From Paenisporosarcina macmurdoensis (lineage in GTDB: Bacteria > Bacillota > Bacilli > Bacillales_A > Planococcaceae), in assembly GCF_042658845.1 (NCBI RefSeq), contig NZ_JBHSRI010000025.1:372001-436000 (forward strand): DNA of 64,000 nucleotides, in the 5' to 3' direction. Each line of letters starts with the position of its first letter. The stretch's first letter is position 1. A program made the position numbers and the translations under genes. Below, piece after piece: positions 52,026-60,406 of this stretch. Below the pieces are notes generated by a model. It did no database searches and was not told where the DNA came from. It saw nothing but the letters and a program-made list of their open reading frames with translations.

Positions 52026-53399
52026 ATGGAGACTAAATTGTCGTTTTCATCTTATCTAGTTATTGGCGTTATGTTATTTGCGTTATTTTTCGGAGCAGGG
52101 AATTTAATCTTCCCAGCTTCCCTTGGTCAGAATGCCGGATCAAATGTTTGGATTGCAATCGCGGGGTTTTTAATTACAGGAGTAGGCTTACCTTTCCTTG
52201 GCCTATTAGCGATGGGGTATTCGGGTAGTCGAAGTCTACAAGACTTGGCAAGTCGAATACATCCGCTATATGCGGTTATTTTTACATCCGTTTTGTATTT
52301 AACAATCGGACCGTTCTTTGCAATACCACGAACGGGTGCTGTGGCTTACGAAGTGGGAATTGCTCCATTTGTCGGAACTGGCTTAGAACAATTAGCGTTA
52401 GGAATATTTACGTTGATCTTCTTTGGGCTTACTCTTTGGTTCGCATTGAATCCAGCTAAACTAGTTGATCGAGTAGGGAAGTTTTTATCACCAGCTATTT
52501 TAGTTCTGTTATCAATTTTATTAATTATGGTAATTGTAAAGCCCATGGGTTCTATTGGAGAGCCTCAAGAAGCTTATACAAGTGGTGTGTTTATGAAAGG
52601 ATTTACCGAAGGATATAATACGATGGATGCTTTGGCCTCTCTTGTATTTGGAATCATTGTAATCAATACCATTCGTAAAATGGGCGTCACTTCAAAGCGT
52701 GGTATTCTACTTGCGACGGTTAAGTCCGGGGGAATTGCTATTTTACTCCTTGGAATCGTATATGTAGGAATTGCATATTTAGGGGCAACCAGCACACAAT
52801 TACTCGGTTTATTTGACTCCGGAGGTCCAGTTCTAAGCGGAACAGCTTCTCATTATTTTGGATCATTCGGTATGATTTTGATGGCAGTTATTATTTTCCT
52901 AGCCTGTTTAACAACTAGTATCGGTGTAACCATGGCTTGTGGAGAATATTTCAATTCATTGTTCCCGAAAATTAGTTATAAATTGTATATAGTTATTTTT
53001 TCAGTGTTCTCATTAGTTGTATCAAATATCGGCTTATCGAATATTATTACGTATTCTATTCCGGTTTTAATGTTTATTTATCCGCTTGCAATAGTGCTGA
53101 TGCTACTAACATTTGCATCGCCATTGTTTAAACATGCAAGACTAGTATATGTAGCAGCTACAATTGTGACGTTCCTGATAAGCAGTATCGATGGTCTTAA
53201 AACTTTATGTACTTCGTTAGGTATGGACTATTTTGTTTGGATGAAACCAATCGTGTCGTTTTATGAGAATACATTGCCTTTCTATAGTCAAGGTCTTGGA
53301 TGGCTTGTTCCCGTTTTAATTGTCATGTTAGTTACAGGTATTCTTGGACGTGTTTTCAATCTATCAATTGCTCCTGTTTATAAAAGGGTGACTTCATAA
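52026..53399 (+). CDS. brnQ: branched-chain amino acid permease, BrnQ (LIVCS family)
   Basis: A 457-residue sodium/proton symporter with 12 predicted helices for leucine, isoleucine and valine. VIGVMLFALFFGAGNLIFPASLGQ is the family front motif, and SRIHPLYAVIFTSVLYLTIGPFFAIPRTGAVAYEVG follows. AAGGAGG precedes the ATG. It is convergent with the GntR gene, whose probable operator is repeated twice upstream of brnQ. Confidence 0.95.
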   Translation: METKLSFSSYLVIGVMLFALFFGAGNLIFPASLGQNAGSNVWIAIAGFLITGVGLPFLGLLAMGYSGSRSLQDLASRIHPLYAVIFTSVLYLTIGPFFAIPRTGAVAYEVGIAPFVGTGLEQLALGIFTLIFFGLTLWFALNPAKLVDRVGKFLSPAILVLLSILLIMVIVKPMGSIGEPQEAYTSGVFMKGFTEGYNTMDALASLVFGIIVINTIRKMGVTSKRGILLATVKSGGIAILLLGIVYVGIAYLGATSTQLLGLFDSGGPVLSGTASHYFGSFGMILMAVIIFLACLTTSIGVTMACGEYFNSLFPKISYKLYIVIFSVFSLVVSNIGLSNIITYSIPVLMFIYPLAIVLMLLTFASPLFKHARLVYVAATIVTFLISSIDGLKTLCTSLGMDYFVWMKPIVSFYENTLPFYSQGLGWLVPVLIVMLVTGILGRVFNLSIAPVYKRVTS

Positions 53400-53406
53400 G
53401 TTAACT

Positions 53407-53458
53407 AAACCCCGCCATCTCTGGCACTTTAAAATAGACAGAGATGGCGGGGTTTTTC
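53407..53458. terminator. terminator of brnQ (bidirectional)
   Basis: AAACCCCGCCATCTCTG pairs exactly with its complement over a 15-base loop and runs into TTTTT. Confidence 0.9.
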
Positions 53459-53498
53459 AATAGAGTTTAGAGATAGTGAACAGAAACCCAAAGATAGA

Positions 53499-53530
53499 AA
53501 AAAGACACTGGATTAAGACCCAGTGTCTTT
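53499..53530 (-). terminator. terminator overlapping the gntR stop
   Basis: AAAGACACTGG and CCAGTGTCTTT form a stem whose arm lies inside the last codons of the GntR gene; on the minus strand T-rich sequence follows. Confidence 0.75.
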
Positions 53531-54193
53531 ACTATCTTTTTCTCTTGTATAAAACTCTTCAATGGCACGAAGCCAGTTATCTCGCATTAATTGAGAAACT
53601 CGCGCAGAATCTCGTATTTTCAAACACTCGATAATCGTTGCGTGTTGTTCAATTGAATAAGTTGTTAAAACGATAGAGTTATGAAAAAACAGTCTTCGGA
53701 CATGCGCTTGTAAAGAAGCGACCATCGACGTTATATATGGATTATTTGCCACATCAACGATGATTTGATGAAACTCTTCATCAATTTTAAGAGCTGAAAA
53801 ATGATCCTCGGACTGGATTGCGTGTGAAAAGCGTTCATTTGTATCTTCTAAATTACGAATGACGACTTCATTTAAATTAGGAACCGCTAGTTCAGCAGAT
53901 AGTGCTTGAAGTGCTGCAAGTGGGGGGAGAAGATCAATAATATCTTCTTTCTTAACATTTGTTACTTGAGTTGCTTTTCCAGGGAACATTTCCACGAATC
54001 CTTGAACTTCAAGGAGTTGTAATGATTCACGTATAGGAGTTCTGCTGACACCCAACGCTTGAGCTAATTCGGTGTCATTCAATTTTTCTTCAGGTCGTAA
54101 TGTGCCATCGATTATCCATTGTTGTAATTGATTATAAGCATTTTCTTTAGCAGAAATGCGGATAGGCTTGTTATGATTAATTGGTATTGGCAT
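53513..54193 (-). CDS. GntR-family regulator (FadR subgroup)
   Basis: A 226-residue regulator with an N-terminal winged helix (LRPEEKLNDTELAQALGVSRTPIRESLQLLEVQGFVE) and a C-terminal FCD helical domain that binds an organic acid with a metal ion (DEEFHQIIVDVANNP and EQHATIIE supply Asp and His positions). Its own upstream region and the brnQ upstream region share GATATATTGCA, so it probably controls itself and brnQ. The ATG has no perfect ribosome site (AGGAAACAACC... reads GGAAAGG on the coding strand). Confidence 0.92.
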   Translation of the reverse strand: MPIPINHNKPIRISAKENAYNQLQQWIIDGTLRPEEKLNDTELAQALGVSRTPIRESLQLLEVQGFVEMFPGKATQVTNVKKEDIIDLLPPLAALQALSAELAVPNLNEVVIRNLEDTNERFSHAIQSEDHFSALKIDEEFHQIIVDVANNPYITSMVASLQAHVRRLFFHNSIVLTTYSIEQHATIIECLKIRDSARVSQLMRDNWLRAIEEFYTREKDSKDTGS

Positions 54194-54269
54194 TTAGGAA
54201 ACAACCTTTCCTGTCAGGCTAATTTAAATAAAGTATCTTCTTCCATTATACAACAAATAGTATATACGT

Positions 54270-54296
54270 GATATATTGCAATCAATGTGCAATATA
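54270..54296 (-). promoter_or_regulatory. palindromic GntR operator before gntR
   Basis: TATATTGCA, seven bases, TGCAATATA: a clear inverted repeat about 80 bp before the gntR start. It includes the 11-mer GATATATTGCA also found twice before brnQ. The rest of 54194-54493 shows nothing else. Confidence 0.7.
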
Positions 54297-54493
54297 CACA
54301 TAAAGGAATAGTCAAGGTTACTTTTAAGATCAAGTACTGATTCAGGTGAACATCAGCTTAAATTTTGTTGAATGTGCTAACAAATGTTTTCTTCTTTATC
54401 TAATGGGTAAATAACATAAGTACGAATTTGTAGTGAGTATGGATATGATTAAAATCTTGCTTTATATTCACAAGAATTTAAGGAGGAATTTAA

Positions 54494-55153
54494 ATGACAA
54501 AGAAAATACTAATGATATTAACAAGTCAAGACACAATGGGCGAAGATAAACCTACAGGTACTTGGTTATCAGAATTTGCAGATGCTTACTTGGAATTTAA
54601 GAAACAAGGATATGATGTAACTATAAGTAGTATTAAAGGTGGGAAAGCACCAATAGATCCAGGTAGTATTGATGAAAACACACCACAAGAAATTTTGGAT
54701 GCTGAATCATATTTAGCAAATACAGTCTCTATAGATGAAGTCGAAATGGCTGATTACGATGTAATTTTCCTTCCAGGTGGTCATGGTACGATGTTTGATT
54801 TCCCGGATAACAAAAAGTTACAATCACTGCTGCGTCAATTTTATGAAGCAGACAAATACGTGGTGTCTGTATGTCACGGTCCCGCAGGTTTAGTTGGTGC
54901 GACACTTTCAAATGGTGAACCGTTAGTTAAAGGGAAACAAGTGAGTGCATTTACAGACGCAGAAGAACGAGATACAACGTTTGATTCGTTAATGCCTTTC
55001 TTATTAGAAAGTAAACTTACCGAACTTGGTGCAACTGTTGTAACAGGACCTAACTGGTCAGAGCAATCAGTTGTAGATGGTAAATTAATCACAGGTCAAA
55101 ATCCACAATCAACACCATTGGTTGTTAAAGAATTAGTGAAAAAATTAAGTTAA
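54494..55153 (+). CDS. DJ-1/PfpI-family protein (Hsp31-like)
   Basis: A 219-residue class-I glutamine-amidotransferase-like protein. The nucleophile elbow reads SVCHGPAGLVGA, preceded by DYDVIFLPGGHGTMFDFPD with the conserved Glu/Asp and His positions; the front KILMILTSQDTMGEDKPTGTW is typical of the Hsp31/YraA-related group that acts as glyoxalase III or deglycase. The exact activity is open. AAGGAGG precedes the ATG. It is monocistronic. Confidence 0.92.
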   Translation: MTKKILMILTSQDTMGEDKPTGTWLSEFADAYLEFKKQGYDVTISSIKGGKAPIDPGSIDENTPQEILDAESYLANTVSIDEVEMADYDVIFLPGGHGTMFDFPDNKKLQSLLRQFYEADKYVVSVCHGPAGLVGATLSNGEPLVKGKQVSAFTDAEERDTTFDSLMPFLLESKLTELGATVVTGPNWSEQSVVDGKLITGQNPQSTPLVVKELVKKLS

Positions 55154-55157
55154 TAAC

Positions 55158-55191
55158 AAAAGGACTGCACTTAATTTTGTGCAGTCCTTTT
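55158..55191 (+). terminator. terminator of the DJ-1-like gene
   Basis: AAAAGGACTGCAC, eight-base loop, GTGCAGTCCTTTT. Confidence 0.9.
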
Positions 55192-55338
55192 CTATACCAG
55201 GGAAATTAAAGAACGTAAAGATATCCTTGCTTTTTAATTGAAATGTTATTTTTTGTGAATTGAAAAAATAGTAAATTAAGTTTAATTCATGATAAAATGA
55301 TTCAATCATTCAATTGAGCGGAATATAAAGGAGTTACT

Positions 55339-55983
55339 ATGAAAAAGCGAAGCATTATTGCAGTATTTTATCTAGTTGGATTAACGTTTTTGTCTTTGGG
55401 AATTAGTTTAATCATTTTGGCAGATTTAGGTGCAGGAGCATGGGATGCCATGTATGTGGGCTTGAATGAGCATTTTGGACTTAGTGTTGGTACTTGGATT
55501 TTTATTGTTGGAATTGTACTGATTTTCGTCAATGCGCTTCTGTTAAAAGAACGTATTGATGCTTCTGCAGTGATACCCGTTGTCACAGTTGGATTTTTAA
55601 TTGATTTTTGGCTTCTATTTGTTTTTGCTGATTTTCAGGTGCCTATTCTTGCGCTCCAATTAGCTATGTTAGTTGGCGGAGTGGCAATCATTGCTGTGGG
55701 CATTGCGTGTTATTTACAGTCTAAAATAGCACGTAATCCCATGGATACCTTAATGATAGCTATTCAAACACTCACAGGAAAAAGCATGGCGGTGTCAAAA
55801 ACGATGATGGAGCTAGGAGTGCTAATCATTGCATTCTTACTTGGAGGTCCAATTGGATTGGGTACAATTTTTGTTACTCTGATAATTGGTCCCATGATTC
55901 AGCTTTTCTATAATCCGATTACGAAGTTGCGTAACCATCTGTGTGAGGATGCAGATAGAGGTCCCTTAAAAGTTAATTCATAA
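55339..55983 (+). CDS. YczE/YitT-type membrane protein
   Basis: A 214-residue protein with five to six membrane helices. GLTFLSLGISLIILADLGAGAWDAMYVGL and GIACYLQSKIARNPMDTLMIAI are the motifs of the YczE group of the YitT-like family. The molecular function is unknown; in B. subtilis YczE supports surfactin and bacillaene production by an unknown way. AAAGGAG precedes the ATG. Confidence 0.87.
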   Translation: MKKRSIIAVFYLVGLTFLSLGISLIILADLGAGAWDAMYVGLNEHFGLSVGTWIFIVGIVLIFVNALLLKERIDASAVIPVVTVGFLIDFWLLFVFADFQVPILALQLAMLVGGVAIIAVGIACYLQSKIARNPMDTLMIAIQTLTGKSMAVSKTMMELGVLIIAFLLGGPIGLGTIFVTLIIGPMIQLFYNPITKLRNHLCEDADRGPLKVNS

Positions 55984-55985
55984 AT

Positions 55986-56025
55986 AAAAGAGTAGGAGAA
56001 TTCTTCGAATTCCCTACTCTTTTTA
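55986..56025. terminator. bidirectional terminator, yczE / FNR
   Basis: AAAAGAGTAGG(A)GAATTC pairs with GAATTCCCTACTCTTTT around a three-base loop. Confidence 0.85.
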
Positions 56026-56050
56026 TTTTGAATACTTGAGGTTTTAATTA

Positions 56051-57034
56051 TTAATGTGAAAACAAGTCTGTCGAGTGCTTCACGTGATTTTTAGTTTCTG
56101 GGCTGACGAAGTGTTTCGCTGCATTTATTGCTATTGGTGCTTCACCAAATCCGCAAGCAATGAGTTTGACTTTACCGTCATAGATGTTGCTATCACCGAC
56201 AGCATAAACGCCTGGAAGTGTCGTTTCCATCTTAGAATTAACCTTGATAGCATGGCGTTCCATATCCATACCCCATTCTTTCATATTGCCTATATGTGAA
56301 CGGAAACCATAGTTTACAATAACATGATCGGCCTTCAGTAATTCAACGTCACCATTTGTATTTCGAACGGCAACATGCGTGAAATTATCGCCTTCAGGTT
56401 CGAAATGATCAACAACGTATGGTGTTTTGACGATAACAGATGACTGATTCAGTAATTCTAGGCTATGTTCATGAGCGCGGAAAGAATCGCGTCGGTGAAC
56501 AAGTGTAACAGAGTTTGCAATTGGTTCTAGCATAAGTGCCCAATCCACCGCTGAATCTCCACCGCCAAATAACACGATATCTTTGCCTGCGAATTTGCCC
56601 ATATCATCTACAAAATAATGGAGTTGAGTGCCTTCATATTGGATTGCTGCTTCTAGTTCTAAGCGCTTCGGTTCGAATGCACCATTCCCTGTCGTGAAAA
56701 TAATGGATTTAGTTAAGTGTGTATTTGAGTCGGTAGTAAGCTGCCAAGTACCATCATCAAGTCTGGTCATATCTTCAACTGACTCACTTGTGACGATGGT
56801 CGGTGAGAAGATTGCTAGTTGTTCTGATAAATTATCAACTAAATCTTTTGCGCGAACTTTTGGAAATCCAGCAATATCATATATGTATTTTTCTGGATAG
56901 AGAGCAGTTAACTGGCCTCCGACATTTGGTAAACTTTCAATAATTTTAACCGACATTTGACGCATGCCACCGTAAAATGCAGTGAATAATCCTGCAGGGC
57001 CAGCGCCTACTATAGTAACGTCATAAATTTTCAT
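56051..57034 (-). CDS. ferredoxin/flavodoxin--NADP+ reductase, type 2 (YumC-like)
   Basis: A 327-residue thioredoxin-reductase-like FNR without the CxxC redox pair. FAD motif GAGPAGLFTAFYGGMRQMSV, IESLPNVGGQLTALYPEKYIYD and NADP motif FGGGDSAVDWALML are in the order of B. subtilis YumC (332 residues), and the C-terminal part HSTDLF is the lid over the flavin. It passes electrons between NADPH and ferredoxin or flavodoxin. AAGGAG precedes the ATG. Confidence 0.95.
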   Translation of the reverse strand: MKIYDVTIVGAGPAGLFTAFYGGMRQMSVKIIESLPNVGGQLTALYPEKYIYDIAGFPKVRAKDLVDNLSEQLAIFSPTIVTSESVEDMTRLDDGTWQLTTDSNTHLTKSIIFTTGNGAFEPKRLELEAAIQYEGTQLHYFVDDMGKFAGKDIVLFGGGDSAVDWALMLEPIANSVTLVHRRDSFRAHEHSLELLNQSSVIVKTPYVVDHFEPEGDNFTHVAVRNTNGDVELLKADHVIVNYGFRSHIGNMKEWGMDMERHAIKVNSKMETTLPGVYAVGDSNIYDGKVKLIACGFGEAPIAINAAKHFVSPETKNHVKHSTDLFSH

Positions 57035-57261
57035 GTGTAATTGAGCTCCTTGTCCGTGAAGTGTCTAACATGATTCTACCACTTTCTAAGCAGGAGTAAG
57101 TAATTTCAAACATATTTCAGTCGAAAGTCCTAGTGGGGAGATAATGGCTTAACTATAACTGTTTTTTAATCTAAATCCATATTCTTCAAATTCCATGTTT
57201 GTTTAACTTCCTGAAGGGAATAATACAGTTAAGTCTAAAAATTCTAAAGGAGGCATTTACA

Positions 57262-57528
57262 TTGACTAACGAAAAAAAGTTTCCTGAATTTGAACCAGAA
57301 TATACCGAAGTAGAAAAGCGTCAGAAACAGCAAGAAGAGAACGAAAAGGAATTGAAACAAAACCAGAAACTTCATGATAACCGTGGAGAACAAGCCAGCA
57401 ATAATCAACAAGAAGATTATCAGAGTGAAAAGGATTTAAACAATCAATCGAATGAAAATCAACACGAACAGAATTTAAATGATTTAACTAACGATATTGC
57501 GAATAAACAAGGTCGTAATTTTAACTAA
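57262..57528 (+). CDS. 88-residue disordered hydrophilic protein
   Basis: MTNEKKFPEFEPEYTEVEKR... is rich in Gln, Asn, Glu and Lys with no hydrophobic core, probably unstructured. The start is TTG at 57262 with AAAGGAGG eight bases before; the in-frame extension upstream is not supported. No family is recognised. A terminator follows. Confidence 0.7.
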   Translation: MTNEKKFPEFEPEYTEVEKRQKQQEENEKELKQNQKLHDNRGEQASNNQQEDYQSEKDLNNQSNENQHEQNLNDLTNDIANKQGRNFN

Positions 57529-57556
57529 AGCACATACTTAACAGCATAATATATTG

Positions 57557-57597
57557 AAAAACCGGTATTCCATGTAGTTTGTGGAGTACCGGTTTTA
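57557..57597 (+). terminator. terminator of the disordered protein gene
   Basis: AAAACCGGTATTCCA and TGGAGTACCGGTTTT form a stem with one G-U pair. Confidence 0.85.
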
Positions 57598-57654
57598 TTG
57601 TTTGGTCAGTGTGTAGTTACTTTTTCGGTAGTTGTAAAAAGATACTCGCTTTAC

Positions 57655-58665
57655 TTACCTAATCGAACTTACTTCTGGAAAATTAATTGTTTCTGCTGGT
57701 TTACCAAAAAGATAACCTTGTCCTAAATCATAGCCTAGACTTGCACAAACTTCCGCTTCTTCGATTCTTTCAATACCTTCGGCAAGGGTAATAATCCCAA
57801 GAGCTTGTGCCCGTTCGTTTGCTTCTTTTAGGAAGTTCAATTTGTCTTGATCTTGGTCACAATGGCTAATGTATGAGCGGTCAATTTTTACATAATCCGG
57901 TCTCAATAACTCCAGCATGTCAAGTGTTGAGAATCCTGATCCAACATCGTCTAAAGCTACTTTCATGCCTTCTTTTTTATAGCGATCTAAAACCTTTTTT
58001 AAATGTCCCACGTCTACTATTTTTTCAGTTTCAACTACCTCAAATACTAAGTCTGCAGGATTGACTTGGTATTTTTCAACGATTTTAAACGTATGTTGTA
58101 AGCAGAAGTCGGGATTATAAATAGTAGAAGGTAAGAAGTTGATGAAACTTTTTGTGCCGGGAGAAACTTGTCCTGCACGTGCTTTTACAGCTTCTTCACG
58201 CGCCCGTTGATCCAGTAAAGAGTGAAGGCCGGTCTTGGCAGCTACGTCAAATAACTTCCAGGGTGATAATGTGAAATTAGAATCTTTTGTTCGAAGTAAT
58301 GATTCATAGCCATACAGTTCTTTTGAGTTCAAAGAAATGATGGGTTGCAAGTAACTAACAAATTGACCGTGTTGAATAAAGTTGACGGTTTCTTTTTCAT
58401 TAAAACGCAACTCGAATGTTTTTAAATCAATGAGTCTTGCAGGACGCTTTGTTCGGGACAGTCCCATTCGCAAGTCAGTCGTATATTTAAGTCGATTCAA
58501 TTCACTCTGAACTATGTCTAAAGAGCTATAAGGAGCAAAAGCGATATAGTCATTCATTTTTTGATAGGAGTCTGTTATATGTTGATCAATCTGGTTAGAT
58601 TCAATGAATAAAAATCCTTCTTCGTAAAAGTCGAATGAGATTCCACAGTGTATACAACTATTCAT
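57655..58665 (-). CDS. EAL-domain protein with N-terminal Cys pair
   Basis: A 336-residue protein. The front NSCIHCGISFDFYEEG has a CxxC that may bind a metal, then about 70 residues of unknown fold, then an EAL domain from about residue 95. Catalytic positions are kept: YGYESLLR (Glu), INFLPS (Asn), FEVVETE (Glu), ALDDVGSGF (Asp-Asp), YVKIDRSYI (Lys), LAEGIER (Glu) and LGQGYLFGKP. It likely hydrolyses c-di-GMP. TGAGGTGA precedes the ATG. It is the second EAL protein of the window and only distantly like the first. Confidence 0.9.
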   Translation of the reverse strand: MNSCIHCGISFDFYEEGFLFIESNQIDQHITDSYQKMNDYIAFAPYSSLDIVQSELNRLKYTTDLRMGLSRTKRPARLIDLKTFELRFNEKETVNFIQHGQFVSYLQPIISLNSKELYGYESLLRTKDSNFTLSPWKLFDVAAKTGLHSLLDQRAREEAVKARAGQVSPGTKSFINFLPSTIYNPDFCLQHTFKIVEKYQVNPADLVFEVVETEKIVDVGHLKKVLDRYKKEGMKVALDDVGSGFSTLDMLELLRPDYVKIDRSYISHCDQDQDKLNFLKEANERAQALGIITLAEGIERIEEAEVCASLGYDLGQGYLFGKPAETINFPEVSSIR

Positions 58666-58814
58666 AAATTCACCTCAATAAATTAATTATTTATGTATTG
58701 TAAGTATTACAATAAACTTCGAATTCCGCAATATATTTTAAAAATTAATTTGGAATATAATGTGATTTTTTGTGGGCTAATTAGTCTTTGAATTCCAACA
58801 TCAGGACGACATAA

Positions 58815-58844
58815 TTGACGAGTCTTGGGGTCAGAGCCTATACT
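58815..58844 (+). promoter_or_regulatory. promoter of the riboswitch transcript
   Basis: TTGACG at 58815-58820 and TATACT at 58839-58844, 18 bases apart. The transcript would begin about 25 bases before the aptamer. Confidence 0.65.
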
Positions 58845-58873
58845 TATCTTATTAAGTTAATATTTATCTTCCA

Positions 58874-58963
58874 TTAAGGGGAGTAGCTATACAGCAAAGT
58901 CGTCAATACAGGATTTAGATCCTCGGCTTTGTTGGCAACTGCAGTTGTTAGCGAGACCTTACC
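58874..58963 (+). ncRNA. yybP-ykoY type (manganese) riboswitch aptamer
   Basis: The conserved pieces of this aptamer occur in order: AAGGGGAGTAGC at 58876-58887, TCGTCAATACAGG near 58899-58911, TTGGCAACTGCAGTTG in the middle and AGCGAGACCTTACC at 58950-58963. TAAGG (58875-58879) pairs with CCTTA (58957-58961) as P1; GCAAAG pairs with CTTTGT and GGAT with ATCC in the adjoining arm. This class senses Mn2+ and normally controls manganese exporters and TerC-like membrane proteins. The 3' strand of P1 is also the 5' arm of the terminator at 58954, so Mn2+ binding would favour read-through (an ON switch). Confidence 0.85.
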
Positions 58964-58988
58964 AATTATTTGGTGAGGTCTTTTAATT
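58954..58988 (+). terminator. riboswitch terminator 1 (expression platform)
   Basis: AGACCTTACCAA pairs with TTGGTGAGGTCT (one G-U pair) over a four-base loop and runs into TTTTAATT. Its 5' arm overlaps the aptamer's P1 strand, so the two structures exclude each other. Confidence 0.85.
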
Positions 58989-58992
58989 ATTT

Positions 58993-59034
58993 GAGACGTT
59001 GTGACCAATTATTGGTTATAACGTCTCTTTTTAT
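58993..59034 (+). terminator. second terminator before the kinase-like gene
   Basis: GAGACGTT(G)T(G)ACCAAT pairs with ATTGGT(T)A(T)AACGTCTC over a minimal loop and runs into TTTTTATT. It does not overlap the aptamer, so another signal or read-through would be needed to pass it. Confidence 0.8.
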
Positions 59035-59061
59035 TTATTATAATGTATAGGAGGTTAATGC

Positions 59062-59685
59062 TTGAACACATATCAAGAACTTGCAAATACAGTGGTGATT
59101 TCCCCAAAGAAAAACAGATTGATTCACTATGACGACTCGTTAAAACTTATTGGGACGGGAAGAAGTGCCTTTGTTTTTCGAATTTCTAATTCAAGTAAAG
59201 CCATTAAAGTATTTTTTCCTGATTTTACGTATATTGCAAAAGAAGAAGCTGAGATATATAAAGTGTTACAAGATATTCCCTTTTTCCCAACTATCTTTGA
59301 CTCAGGTCTAAATTATATCGTCATGGACTACATTGAAGGACGGACCTTGTTTGAGTGCGTGAATAAAGGCATTCCCATAACAACTAACCATATTAAAGAA
59401 ATTGATGAAGCCCTATTGCTAGCATCTAGTAAAGGATTAAATCCTTCAGATATTCACTTGAGAAATATTTTTATTACATCTACTAACGACATTAAATTAA
59501 TTGATGTCGCACGTTTTAGACAAACGAAGAATTGTACTCAATGGAGTGATTTGAAGTCGGCCTATCTTCTTTATTATAAGAAGCGATTATTTCCGAAGAA
59601 AATTCCAGCAACGATCATGAACACTGTTGCATTTATCTATAAAAAACAGCTAATCCCACATCATTTGACATCATCGAAAGGGTAG
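59062..59685 (+). CDS. small protein-kinase-like protein (YrzF-like)
   Basis: A 207-residue short kinase fold. The glycine loop GTGRSAFVF is at residues 31-39, the ATP lysine is Lys49 (AIKVFF), the hinge is YIVMDYIEGRTL, the catalytic loop is SDIHLRN (Asp130, Asn135) and the metal-binding Asp148 is in LIDVARF in place of DFG. All key residues of an active phosphotransferase are there, though the C-lobe is short. It resembles B. subtilis YrzF; the substrate is unknown. The start is TTG with AGGAGG seven bases before. It is the only gene after a manganese-type riboswitch and two terminators, which is an unusual partner. Confidence 0.82.
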   Translation: MNTYQELANTVVISPKKNRLIHYDDSLKLIGTGRSAFVFRISNSSKAIKVFFPDFTYIAKEEAEIYKVLQDIPFFPTIFDSGLNYIVMDYIEGRTLFECVNKGIPITTNHIKEIDEALLLASSKGLNPSDIHLRNIFITSTNDIKLIDVARFRQTKNCTQWSDLKSAYLLYYKKRLFPKKIPATIMNTVAFIYKKQLIPHHLTSSKG

Positions 59686-59693
59686 GCACACGG

Positions 59694-59725
59694 AGCAGCA
59701 GTTATTCAAAAACTGCTGCTTTTTA
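59694..59725 (+). terminator. terminator of the kinase-like gene
   Basis: AGCAGCAGTT, seven-base loop, AACTGCTGCT, then TTTT. Confidence 0.88.
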
Positions 59726-59761
59726 TAATGGAAAGAAGGATTGGTTAGTACCCCGAACTGT

Positions 59762-60241
59762 TCACGGATTTAGAATGGGCAAAATCGTTGAGTGCTTAAT
59801 TTCGCGAAGTGCTAGGCTCGTTTGGATTCGAGAGATGCCCAGTTTGTTAAGTTTGCGAATAAATTCCTCTAGACCTTGTCGATTTTTATTCGCGACTTTT
59901 AATAAATAATCATATTCACCAGTAAGGCAATGGCATTCCAACACTTCTGGCATGGCTTCTAAGTTGTTTTCAAGGATTTCTAGTTGCCCTGCTTGGTGGA
60001 TATCCGTACTGATGAAGATGTAGCAAAGCAGGTCAAACCCCAATTTTTGTTGGTCTAAGATCGCGACTTGTTTTTGGATATAGCCCTCGGTTTCTAAACG
60101 TTTAATACGTGCGTGAGTGGCAGGTGGTGATAAATTTACGCGTCGTCCCAGCTCGGCGTTGCTGATATTGGCCTGTCTTTGTAATATATCGAGAATCTGG
60201 AAGTCGATTGCATCGAGTGCTTTACTAATCATTGATTCCAT
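59762..60241 (-). CDS. Lrp/AsnC-family regulator
   Basis: A 159-residue feast/famine regulator. The N-terminal helix-turn-helix reads DFQILDILQRQANISNAELGRRVNLSPPATHARIKRLETEGYI, and the RAM ligand domain follows (LECHCLTGEYDYLLKV). It most likely controls the divergent EamA exporter gene and responds to an amino acid. AAAGGGG precedes the ATG. Confidence 0.93.
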   Translation of the reverse strand: MESMISKALDAIDFQILDILQRQANISNAELGRRVNLSPPATHARIKRLETEGYIQKQVAILDQQKLGFDLLCYIFISTDIHQAGQLEILENNLEAMPEVLECHCLTGEYDYLLKVANKNRQGLEEFIRKLNKLGISRIQTSLALREIKHSTILPILNP

Positions 60242-60406
60242 TTAGATACCCCTTTGTGGTTTATTCCAAAACCCCCATCTTAAAATGGTGTTTACAGAAT
60301 AAAATAAGTTATTGTTAGTATATTCTTTTGATTGTATTGAAATCAATCAGAAACGCGAAATAATGTATGGTGAATACGTCCTTCATGCTAAAATTATCCT
60401 ATAGTC

